From Chloroflexota bacterium (GTDB lineage Bacteria > Chloroflexota > UBA11872 > VXOZ01), in assembly GCA_026710945.1 (NCBI GenBank), contig JAPOQA010000046.1, positions 1 through 64,000 of the forward strand: a DNA stretch of 64,000 bases. Reading direction: 5' to 3'. Positions within the stretch are counted from its first letter, which is position 1. The number at the start of each line of letters is the position of its first letter. Under the pieces are notes generated by a model, which was given only the letters and a program-made list of their open reading frames with translations, was not told the origin of the DNA and ran no database searches. This document shows, piece by piece, positions 14,564 to 24,588 of this stretch. Both the position numbers and the translations under genes were made by a program.

Positions 14564-17428
14564 TTGGACGCGCGTGAAGAGGCAACTGCGAAAGTGGCAT
14601 CAAGTGTCAAAGAACCCGAAACCACGCGGGAAGAAGAGGTCAACGTCCATCTTGCCCTCTTGCTCTCGCAGCGCGGCCTAAAGGCCAAGGCCGAGCGCCG
14701 CAGCCGCCAGGGCGTGCCCGATGTGCGCGTGACGTTGCGCAGTTTCCTAATCCTCCTGGAGTGCAAGTGGGAGGGATCGGAGAGTTCATTGGAAGCCCAA
14801 CTCCAGGAACGCCGCGCCGCATTCCCTGAGGCGCTCGCCGTGCTCGGCGTGCTCTATCCCGAGCGGCTAAAGCATGCGGAGGATACCCTAGCCGCGCTGG
14901 AAGAAGCTGACGATCTCCAGTGGTGGCAGGCGTCGTTGCCGACGCTGCTCGACCTGGCCAAGGATTCGCCCACCGAGCCACGCCGCATGAGCAGCGGGTC
15001 GGTTGACGATCTTGCCGATCACTTGCGCATCCTGCCGTTAGATCTGCAAGGCGTGGACCAGGTGCAAGCCGCCGCTGGCAGTGTGGAGTACGCCCTGGAG
15101 CAGGCGGCGTACCAGCTTGCCCGGCACGAGCGCATCGCCGGCCGCATCGCCGACATCATTGCGGAAACCGACCAAGAGAAGAACCGCGCCGCCGCGCTGC
15201 GCATCGGTTGTCTGGCGCTCTTCAACGCATTAGCATTTCAAGACCGCCTCGCCAAAGTCAACAAAAACGTGGAGACAGCACTTGAGACCTCGCGCCAAGA
15301 CATTGCCAGTTTGCAGAGCGCTTGGCAATACATTTGCGACAACATAGATTATGTGCCGGTGTTTGGTTTAGCAGCCGACATCTTGGATGTGCTGCAGGAC
15401 GGTCCGGCTGACGTGCGGACGCCCGTCATCGCTCCTCTGATTAAGGCAGTGGATCAGACTGAGAAAGTCGAAGGCCACGATCTCTCCGGACGGCTTTTCC
15501 ATACCCTCTTGTCCGACGCCAAGTTCACCGGTGCCTATTACACCTCAGTGCCGGCGGCCACGCTATTGACACGGATTGCCTTTCACGAGTGGCCGGCAGG
15601 CGTTGACTGGGGCGACCACGAGTTTCCCGCCTCGCTTAACGTGGCAGACTTGGCCTGCGGCACCGGCACGCTGCTGATGGCGGTAGCCGCAGAAGCGGAA
15701 CGCCGCCATACCGCCGCGGGCGGCAAGCGCTCCGCCGCGCTCCATAAGGCCATGGTGGAGCAAGCCCTGCACGGCTACGACGTGCAGCTTTCCGCCGTGC
15801 ACTTTGCCGCTACGAGTCTGGCAATGCTCAATCCGCACATTGAGTTCGACCACATGAACTTGGTGGTAATGCCCCTGGGAGATGATGGCGAGCGCGTTTC
15901 GCTGGGATCGTTGGATTTCTTGGGATCGAGCGAGGCAATAGTACAATACGCGCTGTCACGGAAGGAGAAAGGGGAAGCCACCGGGGACGTAACTAGGGTG
16001 ACTGGCAGCGAATCTGGTCGCGCGGAAGAGGCTGAGAAAGTGAAGCTGCCAAAACTTGACTTGGCTATCATGAATCCGCCTTTTACGCGCTCTAGCCTCA
16101 TGTTCGGTAGTTTGCCGACAGCGGAGCGGAGGGCGATCCAAGAGGAACTCAAGCGTCGTCTACAGACTCGGCGAGCCTCGGCAATTGCAGGCATGGGCGC
16201 CGCTTTCGTAGCCGCCGTCTCGCCTAGCCTGCGGCCCGGCGAGGGACGCTTGGCGCTGGTGCTGCCCCTCACCGTCTGCACAGGACGGTCGTGGGCACAG
16301 ACCCGCGCCTTGATAGAGCAGGACTACAGCCTTGACATGGTTATTTCGTCCCACGACCCACAACGCTGGAACTTCTCGGACAGCACGGCTCTTTCGGAAG
16401 CGCTGCTAATTGCCACACGCCGCGCTCGGACACCGGCAAAAGCTGGTCACCGCACCACGTTCGTCAACCTCTGGCAGAATCCCGACGGCGTGCTGGACGC
16501 CCACCGTGTAGCCCAAGCTGTCACCGCCACGACTCCGGCGCAACTAGAAGAAACGGGCACGGCGCTCCTGGCAGTCGACGGCCAACACATCGGCGAAGCG
16601 GTCTCGATTGCCGAAGCGGACCTGTCCGGCAAGCAATGGTTCGGCGTCCAATTCGCTCGCGCCGACGTGACCCGCAGTGCCACACGGCTGTTTGAAAAAG
16701 GGGAAGTCTGGATTCCCGGCGTAGTGGCAACTGCAAGCGTTCAGCTCCGCCGACTCGGTGCAATCTGTTCTATCGGCCCAGACCGCCGTGACATATTGGA
16801 CGGGTTCGAACAGACAGACTCCGTAACGGCCTACCCAATGGTGGTAGGCAACGACACTGAACAAAGGAAGCGCATGACCGTTGAGCCGGATAAGTACCTG
16901 GCGCCACTGGCACAATCTCGTCCGGGCCGACGCCTCAAGCAGTCTGCCCAACTGTGGCAAGGGGCAGCCCGGCTAATAGTCGCTGAAAGGCTGCGGCTTG
17001 ATACTGCCCGAGTTGTCGCTATGCGGTCAGAGTCAAAGGTACTGTCGAACGTGTGGTGGGAAGTCCAGGTTGAGGATGCGACGACCGAAAAGGCGCTTGC
17101 CGTTTGGCTGAACTCCTCCTTGGGATTGCTCACTATCGCGGCTCAGCGTACCAGCACGGAAGGCGGCTGGGTCGCCATGAAGAAGGCCGACCTGAAGGAA
17201 TTGCCCGTCTTAGACCCGCGCTGCCTCTCCGCCTCCCAGCTTCACGCGCTCTCCCGCCTCTTCGACAGCCTCGCCACCGCCGAATTCGAGCGTCTCCCCA
17301 ATATGGCGCACTGCCCCGCCCGCCAAGCCCTAGACGACGGCATCTCCCAAATCCTCGACCTCCCCGACCTCAGCACCCTCCGCCACCTCCTCGCCTCCGA
17401 GCCAGTTATCTCCAACCGGCGTTTGTAG
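14564..17428 (+). CDS. Type IIG-like restriction-modification enzyme (N6-adenine)
   Basis: A 954-residue protein combining nuclease and methyltransferase. An N-terminal PD-(D/E)xK site is visible: P52-D53 then E66-C67-K68. The N6-adenine methyltransferase core has motif I ADLACGTGT near 360 and the catalytic NPPF near 503, preceded by a helical linker (about 130-330). The region after 700 (ending WVAMKKADLKELPVLDP) looks like a target-recognition domain. It should methylate and cleave its own site without a separate subunit. The start used is TTG at 14564, with no good ribosome site. The gene converges with the kinase downstream, 73 bp away. Confidence 0.85.
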   Translation: MDAREEATAKVASSVKEPETTREEEVNVHLALLLSQRGLKAKAERRSRQGVPDVRVTLRSFLILLECKWEGSESSLEAQLQERRAAFPEALAVLGVLYPERLKHAEDTLAALEEADDLQWWQASLPTLLDLAKDSPTEPRRMSSGSVDDLADHLRILPLDLQGVDQVQAAAGSVEYALEQAAYQLARHERIAGRIADIIAETDQEKNRAAALRIGCLALFNALAFQDRLAKVNKNVETALETSRQDIASLQSAWQYICDNIDYVPVFGLAADILDVLQDGPADVRTPVIAPLIKAVDQTEKVEGHDLSGRLFHTLLSDAKFTGAYYTSVPAATLLTRIAFHEWPAGVDWGDHEFPASLNVADLACGTGTLLMAVAAEAERRHTAAGGKRSAALHKAMVEQALHGYDVQLSAVHFAATSLAMLNPHIEFDHMNLVVMPLGDDGERVSLGSLDFLGSSEAIVQYALSRKEKGEATGDVTRVTGSESGRAEEAEKVKLPKLDLAIMNPPFTRSSLMFGSLPTAERRAIQEELKRRLQTRRASAIAGMGAAFVAAVSPSLRPGEGRLALVLPLTVCTGRSWAQTRALIEQDYSLDMVISSHDPQRWNFSDSTALSEALLIATRRARTPAKAGHRTTFVNLWQNPDGVLDAHRVAQAVTATTPAQLEETGTALLAVDGQHIGEAVSIAEADLSGKQWFGVQFARADVTRSATRLFEKGEVWIPGVVATASVQLRRLGAICSIGPDRRDILDGFEQTDSVTAYPMVVGNDTEQRKRMTVEPDKYLAPLAQSRPGRRLKQSAQLWQGAARLIVAERLRLDTARVVAMRSESKVLSNVWWEVQVEDATTEKALAVWLNSSLGLLTIAAQRTSTEGGWVAMKKADLKELPVLDPRCLSASQLHALSRLFDSLATAEFERLPNMAHCPARQALDDGISQILDLPDLSTLRHLLASEPVISNRRL

Positions 17429-17501
17429 ACTGACTGGTCGACATTCTTCGGAAGATTCGCACAATAGGAGAGGTTTGGCAGTTGACGGCTGCCAGGCGTT
17501 C

Positions 17502-18569
17502 TCAAGTCAGTTCCTTAATTCTATCGACTTGAGATCGATTGACCTCACTGTTGCGAAGGAATCCGAATCCACAGGACTTGCACATGAGGGCACGGAAATC
17601 AGTGTCTTGTCTCGAAACTCCAAATACAAGGTGTGATTGAGGGAAATCCGTGAGTTCCCTTCGTCCGCAGGAAGGACATCGTCCCCATGTGTCTTCTAGA
17701 GGCGGGTACCCAGAATGGATTAGATAGCGTAATTCGCGTATTAAGTCGCAAACACTACGAGCAGAATCAAGTCGATCTTCACGTCTTTCGCGGATTGTCT
17801 TCTCAAAAATACAGGTTAAGTGCCACGTTTCAGTTTGCAGCGGAAACATCTTCGTCATCGACCGGTGTTGGAAAACAGGTTGTTCACGGGCAAAGGCCTT
17901 TTTAGATGTAATCGCCGACCAGAGTACTTTCGCAGCCGAGTAAAGGTCAGCGTATATCCCAATGAGGCGGTCGTCGCTGCCCGACTCACATTCTGGCGCC
18001 GTATAATCCCGAGCCCCTACACCTTCATCTGTCAGAGTAATTATATTGCCATCCTCGAAATGGCAGATTCCAAAGTCAATTAGACGAATGCTGCCATCCG
18101 TTAGGACGAGGATATTGTCGGGCTTGATGTCACGGTGGATAATTGGACGACTGGCCTTCTGACATTCCCCAATCGCTAAGACTATCTGCTCAAATAAATC
18201 TAGGCTCTTCAACGCATTCCCATGAAACGGGTTGCACTCTGAGAAGATGATGTCAGCAAGCGTCTTAGCGCCATCGTGATACTCCATCACGTAATACTGA
18301 AATTCATCGTCCTGCTTGGAGTGATCAAGAATTCGAATGATCGCGGAATCATTCGAATCACTCTCTAGATCAGTTAGTTGCTTCACAGCCTCGATTTCAC
18401 GCTGAAAGCGCTCTCGCGCTTGCTCGGAATCAACATAGCGGAGCACCTTTAGAGCATACTTGGGTCCCTTAGGATCGTTCTTTGCCACGACGAGATGCAC
18501 CTGGCCCTGTCCGCCCTCGCCCAATGTTTCACCTATTGCGCGCCAAGGCACACATTCCGGGATACCCAT
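17502..18569 (-). CDS. Ser/Thr protein kinase with C-terminal zinc ribbon
   Basis: A 355-residue Hanks-type kinase without a membrane segment. The Gly-rich loop GEGGQGQV is at 17-24, the ATP-binding Lys at 41, the catalytic loop HRDIKPDN at 145-152 and DFG at 165-167, so it should be active. A four-Cys zinc ribbon (C298, C301, C330, C333) replaces the PASTA or sensor domains of housekeeping kinases. Base composition is lower in GC than the neighbours, suggesting transfer. TTGGAGAG precedes the ATG. It converges on the restriction-modification gene and follows a small ORF on its own strand. A defence or stress-signalling role is inferred from context. Confidence 0.85.
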   Translation of the reverse strand: MGIPECVPWRAIGETLGEGGQGQVHLVVAKNDPKGPKYALKVLRYVDSEQARERFQREIEAVKQLTDLESDSNDSAIIRILDHSKQDDEFQYYVMEYHDGAKTLADIIFSECNPFHGNALKSLDLFEQIVLAIGECQKASRPIIHRDIKPDNILVLTDGSIRLIDFGICHFEDGNIITLTDEGVGARDYTAPECESGSDDRLIGIYADLYSAAKVLWSAITSKKAFAREQPVFQHRSMTKMFPLQTETWHLTCIFEKTIRERREDRLDSARSVCDLIRELRYLIHSGYPPLEDTWGRCPSCGRRELTDFPQSHLVFGVSRQDTDFRALMCKSCGFGFLRNSEVNRSQVDRIKELT

Positions 18570-18698
18570 GACTAACTCTCCAAAAATTGACTAGGGCCAG
18601 TGTCCCAATTTGGTCCAAACCTAGGAGCGCCTGATGACACGTGCGGGAAGCATCAAGGGGCAGGTTTTTCAGTAGATTGCTGGCTTGGCTCGGAGGCT

Positions 18699-18929
18699 TC
18701 ATCTGCGGAAGATTCCGCCAATGGCCGATCCGTTTCGTTTCCAGGCGCTGCCTGGCCAGGCATAGAAATCTTCCTCCCAGTCCTTGCCAAAGTCGTCGTA
18801 GGATTGGGTGAGGTACCGGTGCGACGACTTCAAGAAGTTGCGGAAAATAGCGACAAAGACAAAGTGCCGCAACAAAGCGGATTCATCTTGCGCGCTGATT
18901 TCCTCGATAGCTTTCTCTTGCGTTTTCAT
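18699..18929 (-). CDS. Small hypothetical protein upstream of the kinase
   Basis: A 76-residue ORF with AGAGGCGCCCT before its ATG and a TATAAT box upstream (about 18992-18997). The product is aromatic-rich (HRYLTQSYDDFGKDWEEDFYAW) with an Arg-rich end, and is not recognised. It precedes the kinase by 129 bp on the same strand and may be its partner or substrate. Real-gene status is moderately supported. Confidence 0.5.
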   Translation of the reverse strand: MKTQEKAIEEISAQDESALLRHFVFVAIFRNFLKSSHRYLTQSYDDFGKDWEEDFYAWPGSAWKRNGSAIGGIFRR

Positions 18930-19159
18930 AGGGCGCCTCTGATCGTTCGTCCCGTCTCGTAGCGAACCATTCCTACTCTACACTGTCCATTATACTAATA
19001 CATCTATACTAATACATCGCACTCCAATAAACCCAACGCTTACTGCGCAAACACCTCACTCCAAGCTATGCTGCGCGTGTCCGGGAGTATCGCACAGCCG
19101 CGGGACTGTTTTCACAGAGGTATGTTGCACACGATAAGCATGTTAATGAGGTTGATGAC

Positions 19160-19384
19160 ATGAAGAACGTAATCCTGAGCGCAAACGCGGGCTTGATTGA
19201 GGCGGCGCGGCGGCGGGCTGCGGCGGAGGGGACGACTCTGGATGCGCTCTTTCGGCGGTGGCTGGCGGAGTACGTGGGACGCGAGCAGCAGGCTGATAGG
19301 GCTATGGCGGTGATACGCGAGTTGCAGGAGACGATCGATACCGGTGGGCGCAAGTTCACGCGGGATGAGATGAACGAACGGTAG
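19160..19384 (+). CDS. Solitary RHH antitoxin-like protein
   Basis: A 74-residue protein with a likely ribbon-helix-helix start (KNVILSANAGLIEAARRRAA), the pattern EGTTLDALFRRWLAEYVG and the tail FTRDEMNER typical of antitoxins paired with PIN-domain toxins. A GAGG motif lies 8 nt before the ATG. No PIN toxin follows: the next 250 bp hold a REP palindrome and no ORF of that kind. It is probably the remnant of a VapBC-type pair. Confidence 0.7.
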   Translation: MKNVILSANAGLIEAARRRAAAEGTTLDALFRRWLAEYVGREQQADRAMAVIRELQETIDTGGRKFTRDEMNER

Positions 19385-19444
19385 TGGTTGTATAGTCACA
19401 TGTGTGTAGGTCTGCCGTTCAAAGAGAAGGCCGGTCGAAGAGAA

Positions 19445-19476
19445 GATGGATTCCCGCTTTCGCGGGAATGACGGAT
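19445..19476. repeat. REP palindrome, right boundary of the accessory block
   Basis: The exact inverted counterpart of 14458-14489 over 32 bp (GATGGATTCCCGCTTTCGCG...). Confidence 0.7.
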
Positions 19477-19638
19477 TACGCGCCCCTCACGTTACCCGCT
19501 TAACCTTTGCTCATTTGCACGCCTTCTCCAACATACAAATGGCGGACTACGAGGCGCAGTCTTTACCGCCCGTACTTGGGGCATTTATTGTGGTTAAGTA
19601 CGCAGTGAATTCGATGCAGCATTCGACAGGAGCATTTC

Positions 19639-20010
19639 ATGCAACTCGGGGCGTTTTCGGTGAGTTTGGCAGTGAAGGACATCGCGGCTTCGCGGGAGTT
19701 TTATGCGAAGTTTGGGTTTGAGGTGGTGGGCGGCGATGCGGCGCAGAATTGGCTGATACTCAGGAACGGCACTACTACCATTGGGCTCTTTCAGGGGATG
19801 TTCGAGCAGAACATCCTCACCTTCAATCCGGGGTGGGACTGGCAGGCGCAGCCGGTGGAGAGCTTTTCCGACGTGCGCGAGTTGCAGCGGCAGCTCAAGG
19901 CGCAGGGCGTGGAGCTCCTGAACGAGGCGGATGAGGACACCACCGGCCCGGCGAGCTTCGTGGCGGTGGACCCGGACGGCAATGCCATCCTGGTGGACCA
20001 GCACGTTTGA
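19639..20010 (+). CDS. VOC (glyoxalase-like) family protein
   Basis: A 123-residue protein of the vicinal-oxygen-chelate fold, with two beta-alpha-beta-beta-beta units ([21 protein letters not shown] at the start, [16 protein letters not shown] at the end). The subgroup resembles small YP-type glyoxalase or bleomycin-resistance-like proteins. The first-half metal His is not at its usual place, so catalysis is uncertain. ACAGGAG precedes the ATG. Function cannot be specified. Confidence 0.82.
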   Translation: MQLGAFSVSLAVKDIAASREFYAKFGFEVVGGDAAQNWLILRNGTTTIGLFQGMFEQNILTFNPGWDWQAQPVESFSDVRELQRQLKAQGVELLNEADEDTTGPASFVAVDPDGNAILVDQHV

Positions 20011-20135
20011 GTCTGCGGGCATCCTGTTGTCCCAAGATTGATGTGCACCGGTTAAGAGGGTCTCTGGCGGAGAGCGTTGTTTTCGAAAAGATAAACATGC
20101 GATAATAAGAGAACCGATTATTCTCACTATCGCTA

Positions 20136-21308
20136 ATGGGAAGCGCCGTGGAAACTGCGTCCGAAACCAACCGCCGTCCTCACGGTCGTCTCGTGAACTG
20201 CCCGGGCGGCTACCGGGCGTATGTGCCGTTTCCTTTGCCGCCGCCTCTGACATGGGGGCAGGAACTCACCGTCTGCCTCTCTCCAGCGGACCGGGCTATT
20301 GGCGAGCTCGCGGCTGAAGGTAGGCGGCTGCCCAATCCCCATCTTCTGCTCCGGCCTTTTGTGCGCAAGGAGGCCGTTCTCTCCAGCCGCATCGAGGGAA
20401 TTCAAACAACCCTCGAGGAACTGCTGGCCGCCGAGGCTGGCGCGGCCGGAGTGCACGGATCTGCCGATCTGCGGGAGGTGGCCAACTACGTTACGGCCTT
20501 GGAGTACGGACTAGAACGACTCAAGACCTTGCCCGTTTCGTTGCGCCTAGTACGAGAGTTGCACGAAGCGCTCATGCAGGGCGTGCGTGGAGACGTCGCC
20601 ACACCCGGGGAGTTTCGGCGCAGCCAGAATTGGATCGGGCCGCCCGGATGCACCCTGAACGAAGCTACATACGTCCCGCCGCCGCCAGCGGACATCATGG
20701 CCTGCCTGGACGCCTGGGAACGGTTTCTCCACAACGACGCCCTGCCGCCGCTCATTCACGCCGGTCTGGCGCATGCCCAATTCGAGGCGATTCATCCCTT
20801 TCTCGACGGTAACGGGCGCGTGGGCCGCCTGCTCATCACACTGCTGCTCATCGAGCGGGATGTCATCTCTTCCCCGCTGCTCTATCTAAGCGCTTTCTTC
20901 GAGACTACGCGGGATGAGTACTACGCGCGCCTGCTGGGTGTGACGGCGCGCGGCGCATGGGAAGAGTGGTTGACCTATTTCCTGAGAGGTGTCGCACTCC
21001 TATCACAAGACGCCGTGGAGCGGATTCGACGCATCGACCACCACTTCTCTCGCTGGAAACAAGAAATGGCACGCGGTCGGTCTCAGCTCCCAGTAAGGGC
21101 GCTCGACCTCTTTGCCGAGAATCCCTTCTGGACTGTGGGCGGCGTCGCAGGCAGGCTGGAGGTGGCGTTCACGACCGCGCAACGCACCCTCGACCGGTTA
21201 GAGGCGGCGGGCATCGTTTCCCAGGTTGGGCGGAGACGGCGCAATCGCATCTATCGAGCGGAGAAGATCCTCAGTGTACTGGAGGAGCCGCTGCGCCTAG
21301 CAAATTAG
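20136..21308 (+). CDS. Fic-domain protein, class II, with winged helix
   Basis: A 390-residue Fic AMP-transferase. The active-site loop HPFLDGNGRVGR starts at 220. The N-terminal inhibitory helix motif S83-S-R-I-E87-G88 fits the (S/T)xxxE(G/N) consensus, so this is a self-inhibited class II Fic. A winged-helix DNA-binding domain ends the protein (ALDLFAENPFWTVGGVAGRL and TTAQRTLDRLEAAGIVSQV), as in many bacterial Fic proteins of unknown target. It has no obvious partner and needs no separate antitoxin. Confidence 0.92.
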   Translation: MGSAVETASETNRRPHGRLVNCPGGYRAYVPFPLPPPLTWGQELTVCLSPADRAIGELAAEGRRLPNPHLLLRPFVRKEAVLSSRIEGIQTTLEELLAAEAGAAGVHGSADLREVANYVTALEYGLERLKTLPVSLRLVRELHEALMQGVRGDVATPGEFRRSQNWIGPPGCTLNEATYVPPPPADIMACLDAWERFLHNDALPPLIHAGLAHAQFEAIHPFLDGNGRVGRLLITLLLIERDVISSPLLYLSAFFETTRDEYYARLLGVTARGAWEEWLTYFLRGVALLSQDAVERIRRIDHHFSRWKQEMARGRSQLPVRALDLFAENPFWTVGGVAGRLEVAFTTAQRTLDRLEAAGIVSQVGRRRRNRIYRAEKILSVLEEPLRLAN

Positions 21309-21388
21309 AGACTTTGAACATGCAGACAATGCGCCGCTGCCGACTATGGCCAATGGCGGCGCTTGGAGGAAGACCTAGTCACGCTGCG

Positions 21389-22447
21389 TTACGCTGGAAC
21401 AAACGCCAAGTACACCTGCGCGTGGCCGGTGATGTCCGACGTGTAGACCACCGCGCGGCCGTCGGGGGTGTACGACGGATGGGGATGCGACCACTGGGGT
21501 CCGTAGGCGTCGTCGGGAGCGGTCTCGCCGAAATACGGCAGCGGTTCCGCCCACTGGAAACCTTGCGAAGAAGCCTGCGGGTGGCAGAGCGCCTCGCGCG
21601 CGCCGGACGTCGGATCAATGAGCTGCAGTCCTACGTCGGGCAGCGTGGTGTCGCAGACAATCTGCGCGCCGTCGCGGCGGGGCGCGGGGTGCCAGCAATT
21701 GAACGCCGCTACGTCACGTTCGCCGCTGCCGTCACGCCGGATGGCTTTCAGCGCATGGGGCCAGTACGTGAAGATGATCTCGTCGTTGGAGAGCCAGGCT
21801 TCGTGGGTAATCCACTCTTCACGGGTCTGGTCGCGCAGCGGACGCGGGTTCGAGCCGTCGGCTTCCACCAGCCACATGCGGGGCAGGTCGGACGAAAAAA
21901 GCACCGTGCGGCCGTCGGGACTCCACTGCGCGTGGGCCACAAGCTGATCGGTGCCGAAGAGCACGCGTTCGCCGCCGCCGTCGGTGCGTACCGCCAGGAT
22001 GATGTTCTTGCCGTCCCTCTGGGCCGCCAGCAGGATTTCCGAGCCATCGGGGCTGATGGAGCAGTTGCCGAGCCAGGACGACGGCGGCAGGTTGGTGAGC
22101 ACCCTCTCCTGGAGCGTTGCCGTGTCAATGGCGCGCAACTGGGTCGTCGCGGCATAGTAGACGTGCCCACCGTCGGGCGAAACGCACGCCGACCACGGAG
22201 AAACGTCACCGCTCGTCGTGAGTTGCTGCAGTGCGCCGTCGGGCAATTGAATGCCGTAGAGATTGGGCGCGCCGGCGCGGAAAGACGTGATGATGAGCAT
22301 GTCGTGGTTGGCCCCCGCCCAGGCGGGATTGAGAAAGTACGGCGCGTGGTTCACGCACGGCGCGTCGGTCAATTGCCAGATGGCAGCGCCGGTCCGCTCG
22401 TCTTGGAGTACTTTCTTTTCGGTCGGTAGTTGCGTGGCTATGCTCAT
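21389..22447 (-). CDS. Oligogalacturonide-lyase-like beta-propeller
   Basis: A 352-residue seven-bladed propeller with repeated SPDG blades (CVSPDGGHVYY, SISPDGSEILL, WSPDGRTVLFSS, YTPDGRAVVYTSD). ITHEAWLSNDEIIFTYW and QWSHPHPSYTPDG match the metal-binding His segments of oligogalacturonate lyase (Pectate_lyase22), which cleaves unsaturated digalacturonate to DKI. No signal peptide is seen, consistent with a cytoplasmic pectin-degradation step. The ATG at 22447 is chosen because GAGGAG lies 5 nt upstream; the GTG two codons earlier abuts it. The mannonate-dehydratase-like gene nearby fits uronate metabolism. Confidence 0.83.
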   Translation of the reverse strand: MSIATQLPTEKKVLQDERTGAAIWQLTDAPCVNHAPYFLNPAWAGANHDMLIITSFRAGAPNLYGIQLPDGALQQLTTSGDVSPWSACVSPDGGHVYYAATTQLRAIDTATLQERVLTNLPPSSWLGNCSISPDGSEILLAAQRDGKNIILAVRTDGGGERVLFGTDQLVAHAQWSPDGRTVLFSSDLPRMWLVEADGSNPRPLRDQTREEWITHEAWLSNDEIIFTYWPHALKAIRRDGSGERDVAAFNCWHPAPRRDGAQIVCDTTLPDVGLQLIDPTSGAREALCHPQASSQGFQWAEPLPYFGETAPDDAYGPQWSHPHPSYTPDGRAVVYTSDITGHAQVYLAFVPA

Positions 22448-23295
22448 CTTCACTCCTCTTTCGCTGCTTTACTTGGCTCGTCGTTGCCTTTGCAGGAAGC
22501 ATCTCCTGCGCGAAATTGACTAACTGGCAGAATAGGACTTTAGCCGGCCATATGGGTGCCCTCACTCCGGCCCTCTCCCACGGCAAGACTTACCTAGTCC
22601 TTGCCGAGGCGAGACAGTCTCCACTCATGAGGGAGACCTTTGCGTAGTTACCAGTGTAGGGGCGAAAATAGGGTAATTCAACCCCAAGCCGTGGGGAGGA
22701 CGCAATGCACGCGAATTGCGTCGACCGTCACTGGCGGGGTCCTTACTGCCGGAATCGTTGGGACACAGAGAAGTGAGCGGTTGTTTGGGGAGTGGACGGC
22801 CACGTTGGTACGGGGACTGTGATAAAGGCTGACTGCGTCAAGGACGCACCGCTTTGGCAACCTAACGCACGGATTGAGGGACAGTAGGACGCAGCAGCGG
22901 GGGCACAACTACCAGCGGGTACGGTACCGTGGACTGGCACGCGACAGTGTGACTGGCAGTGCGATTAGCGCTGATGGCGTTCTACCTGAGGAAGGTGGTG
23001 GCACTGACGGCAGAGGCAAGATAAAGTGTAACAACAACAGGGAAAGAGCAGAGGATTCGCGCTCGCCACGGCAATAAAGGCACAATCTAAACCGCTCTGC
23101 CAGCGATTTGAGGCTGCGGACAGAAAAGGAAGCTGTGTTACCCAACCCAAAGAGCCGCGCCGCATGCCACACCGGAGTAGTGCAAGGGTTTCCGCCGGGA
23201 GAGTGGGTAGTTTTTGAGAGCGCGAAATTCCTTGTCCTGCATGGACAAACAGGCTGTTTCCCGTCACGTCTTGTTTAGCACAAGGAGGACCACGC
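22448..23295. other. Gene-free stretch
   Basis: Contains a CTCACTCCGGCCCTCTCCCA REP-like sequence near 22560 and no supported gene. Short ORFs here have no ribosome sites or recognisable composition. Confidence 0.45.
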
Positions 23296-24258
23296 ATGAG
23301 AGTAGGATTTGGTCAATTCCGTGACCCGTCGCCGGAATATCTCCAATTCGCCGCACAATACGGCGCAACGGACGTGCTGGTGAACACGGCGAATTTGCCG
23401 GGCGACAACGGGCGCTGGGAGCTGGATGACCTCGTTAAGCTCCGCGAGACTATCGAGCAGTACGGCTTGAAGCTCTCGGCCTTGGAAAACGTGCCGGTCG
23501 AGTTCTACGACCACGTGATGCTGGGCGGTCCGCGCCGCGATGAACAGATTGAGAACATGGTCGCCACTATCCGCAACATGGCACGGGCGGGTATTCCTAT
23601 CTTTGGCTATCATTGGATGCCGTCGCACGTCTGGCGCACCACGCCCGCGGAGATTCGCTGTGGAGCCGTCGCGACCGCTTTCGACTACGCCGAGGCCGAG
23701 CAACAACCGATCAGTCACGGGCGCGAGTACACCGAAGAGGAAGTCTGGGAAAACCTGGAGTACTGGATCAAGCTCATCACGCCCATCGCCGAGGAAGAAG
23801 GCATCCGCCTGGGCATTCACCCCTGCGATCCGCCCATGGAGCGGCTCGGCGGCATCCCACTGCTCTTCCGCAACTTCGACTCCTACAAGCGGCTGATCGA
23901 GATCTATCCTTCCGACTGCAACGCCATCGAGTTTTGCCAGGGCACGTTTGCCGAGATGCAGGGCGAGGATATCTACGAGATGATTCGCTATTTTGGCGAG
24001 CGCAAGAAGATTCTCTATGTCCACTTCCGCAACGTCTCGAGTCCGGTGCCGAAGTTCCAGGAAGAGTTCATCAATACCGGCTACGTGGACATGCACAAGA
24101 CGATGCAGATCTACCAAGAGGTGGGCTTCGATGGCTTCTTCATCGACGACCACGTGCCGCAGACCGACGGCGATTCAGCCTGGGGCCACCGCGGTCGCGC
24201 CTTCGCCAACGGCTACATCCAAGCGTTGATTGACGTGGTGACGAAAGAGGGGAGCTGA
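23296..24258 (+). CDS. Mannonate-dehydratase-like protein (UxuA family)
   Basis: A 320-residue TIM-barrel protein of the UxuA family, which dehydrates D-mannonate to 2-keto-3-deoxygluconate. Visible features are GATDVLVNTANLPG near the N-terminus, the barrel segment IRLGIHPCDPPMERLGGIP (metal His and Asp), NAIEFCQGTFAEM, VHFRNVSSPVP (metal His, Arg) and FIDDHVPQTDGDS near the end. GGAGG precedes the ATG by 7 nt. A second member lies at 46497-47489. The shorter length than E. coli UxuA (394) leaves the exact substrate open. Confidence 0.85.
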   Translation: MRVGFGQFRDPSPEYLQFAAQYGATDVLVNTANLPGDNGRWELDDLVKLRETIEQYGLKLSALENVPVEFYDHVMLGGPRRDEQIENMVATIRNMARAGIPIFGYHWMPSHVWRTTPAEIRCGAVATAFDYAEAEQQPISHGREYTEEEVWENLEYWIKLITPIAEEEGIRLGIHPCDPPMERLGGIPLLFRNFDSYKRLIEIYPSDCNAIEFCQGTFAEMQGEDIYEMIRYFGERKKILYVHFRNVSSPVPKFQEEFINTGYVDMHKTMQIYQEVGFDGFFIDDHVPQTDGDSAWGHRGRAFANGYIQALIDVVTKEGS

Positions 24259-24398
24259 CGGGGCGTTTCAACTGGACTTATAGTAGGCCAATCCTGTCCC
24301 AATTGAATGCGCTGAACAGCTATTCAGGCAAGGGTTCATCTGTCCAGCTAAAAATGTGAGGCACAAGTGCCCAAGGTGAGGACAGTACCTAAGTAAAC

Positions 24399-24551
24399 AT
24401 GATAGACATCAACTGGAACGACCCGCTGGCCGTCGTGATTAGCCTGCTAATCTTCGCCGCCGGCATCATCGGGTTGGTCTATATGGTGATACCCGAAGAC
24501 GATGGCGATAGAGGAGATAGCGACATACACAACCTGGCCGGCGATGAGTAG
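24399..24551 (+). CDS. Small single-helix membrane protein
   Basis: A 50-residue ORF, MIDINWNDPLAVV then a clear membrane helix (about residues 11-31, ending VYMVIP) and a strongly acidic tail (EDDGDRGDSD). No good ribosome site is visible. The hydrophobic helix with polar ends argues for a real protein. It precedes the 24589 gene by 37 bp on the same strand. Confidence 0.5.
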   Translation: MIDINWNDPLAVVISLLIFAAGIIGLVYMVIPEDDGDRGDSDIHNLAGDE

Positions 24552-24588
24552 GTTTAGCCGGTATGAACAGGAGGCATTGATGTAACAA

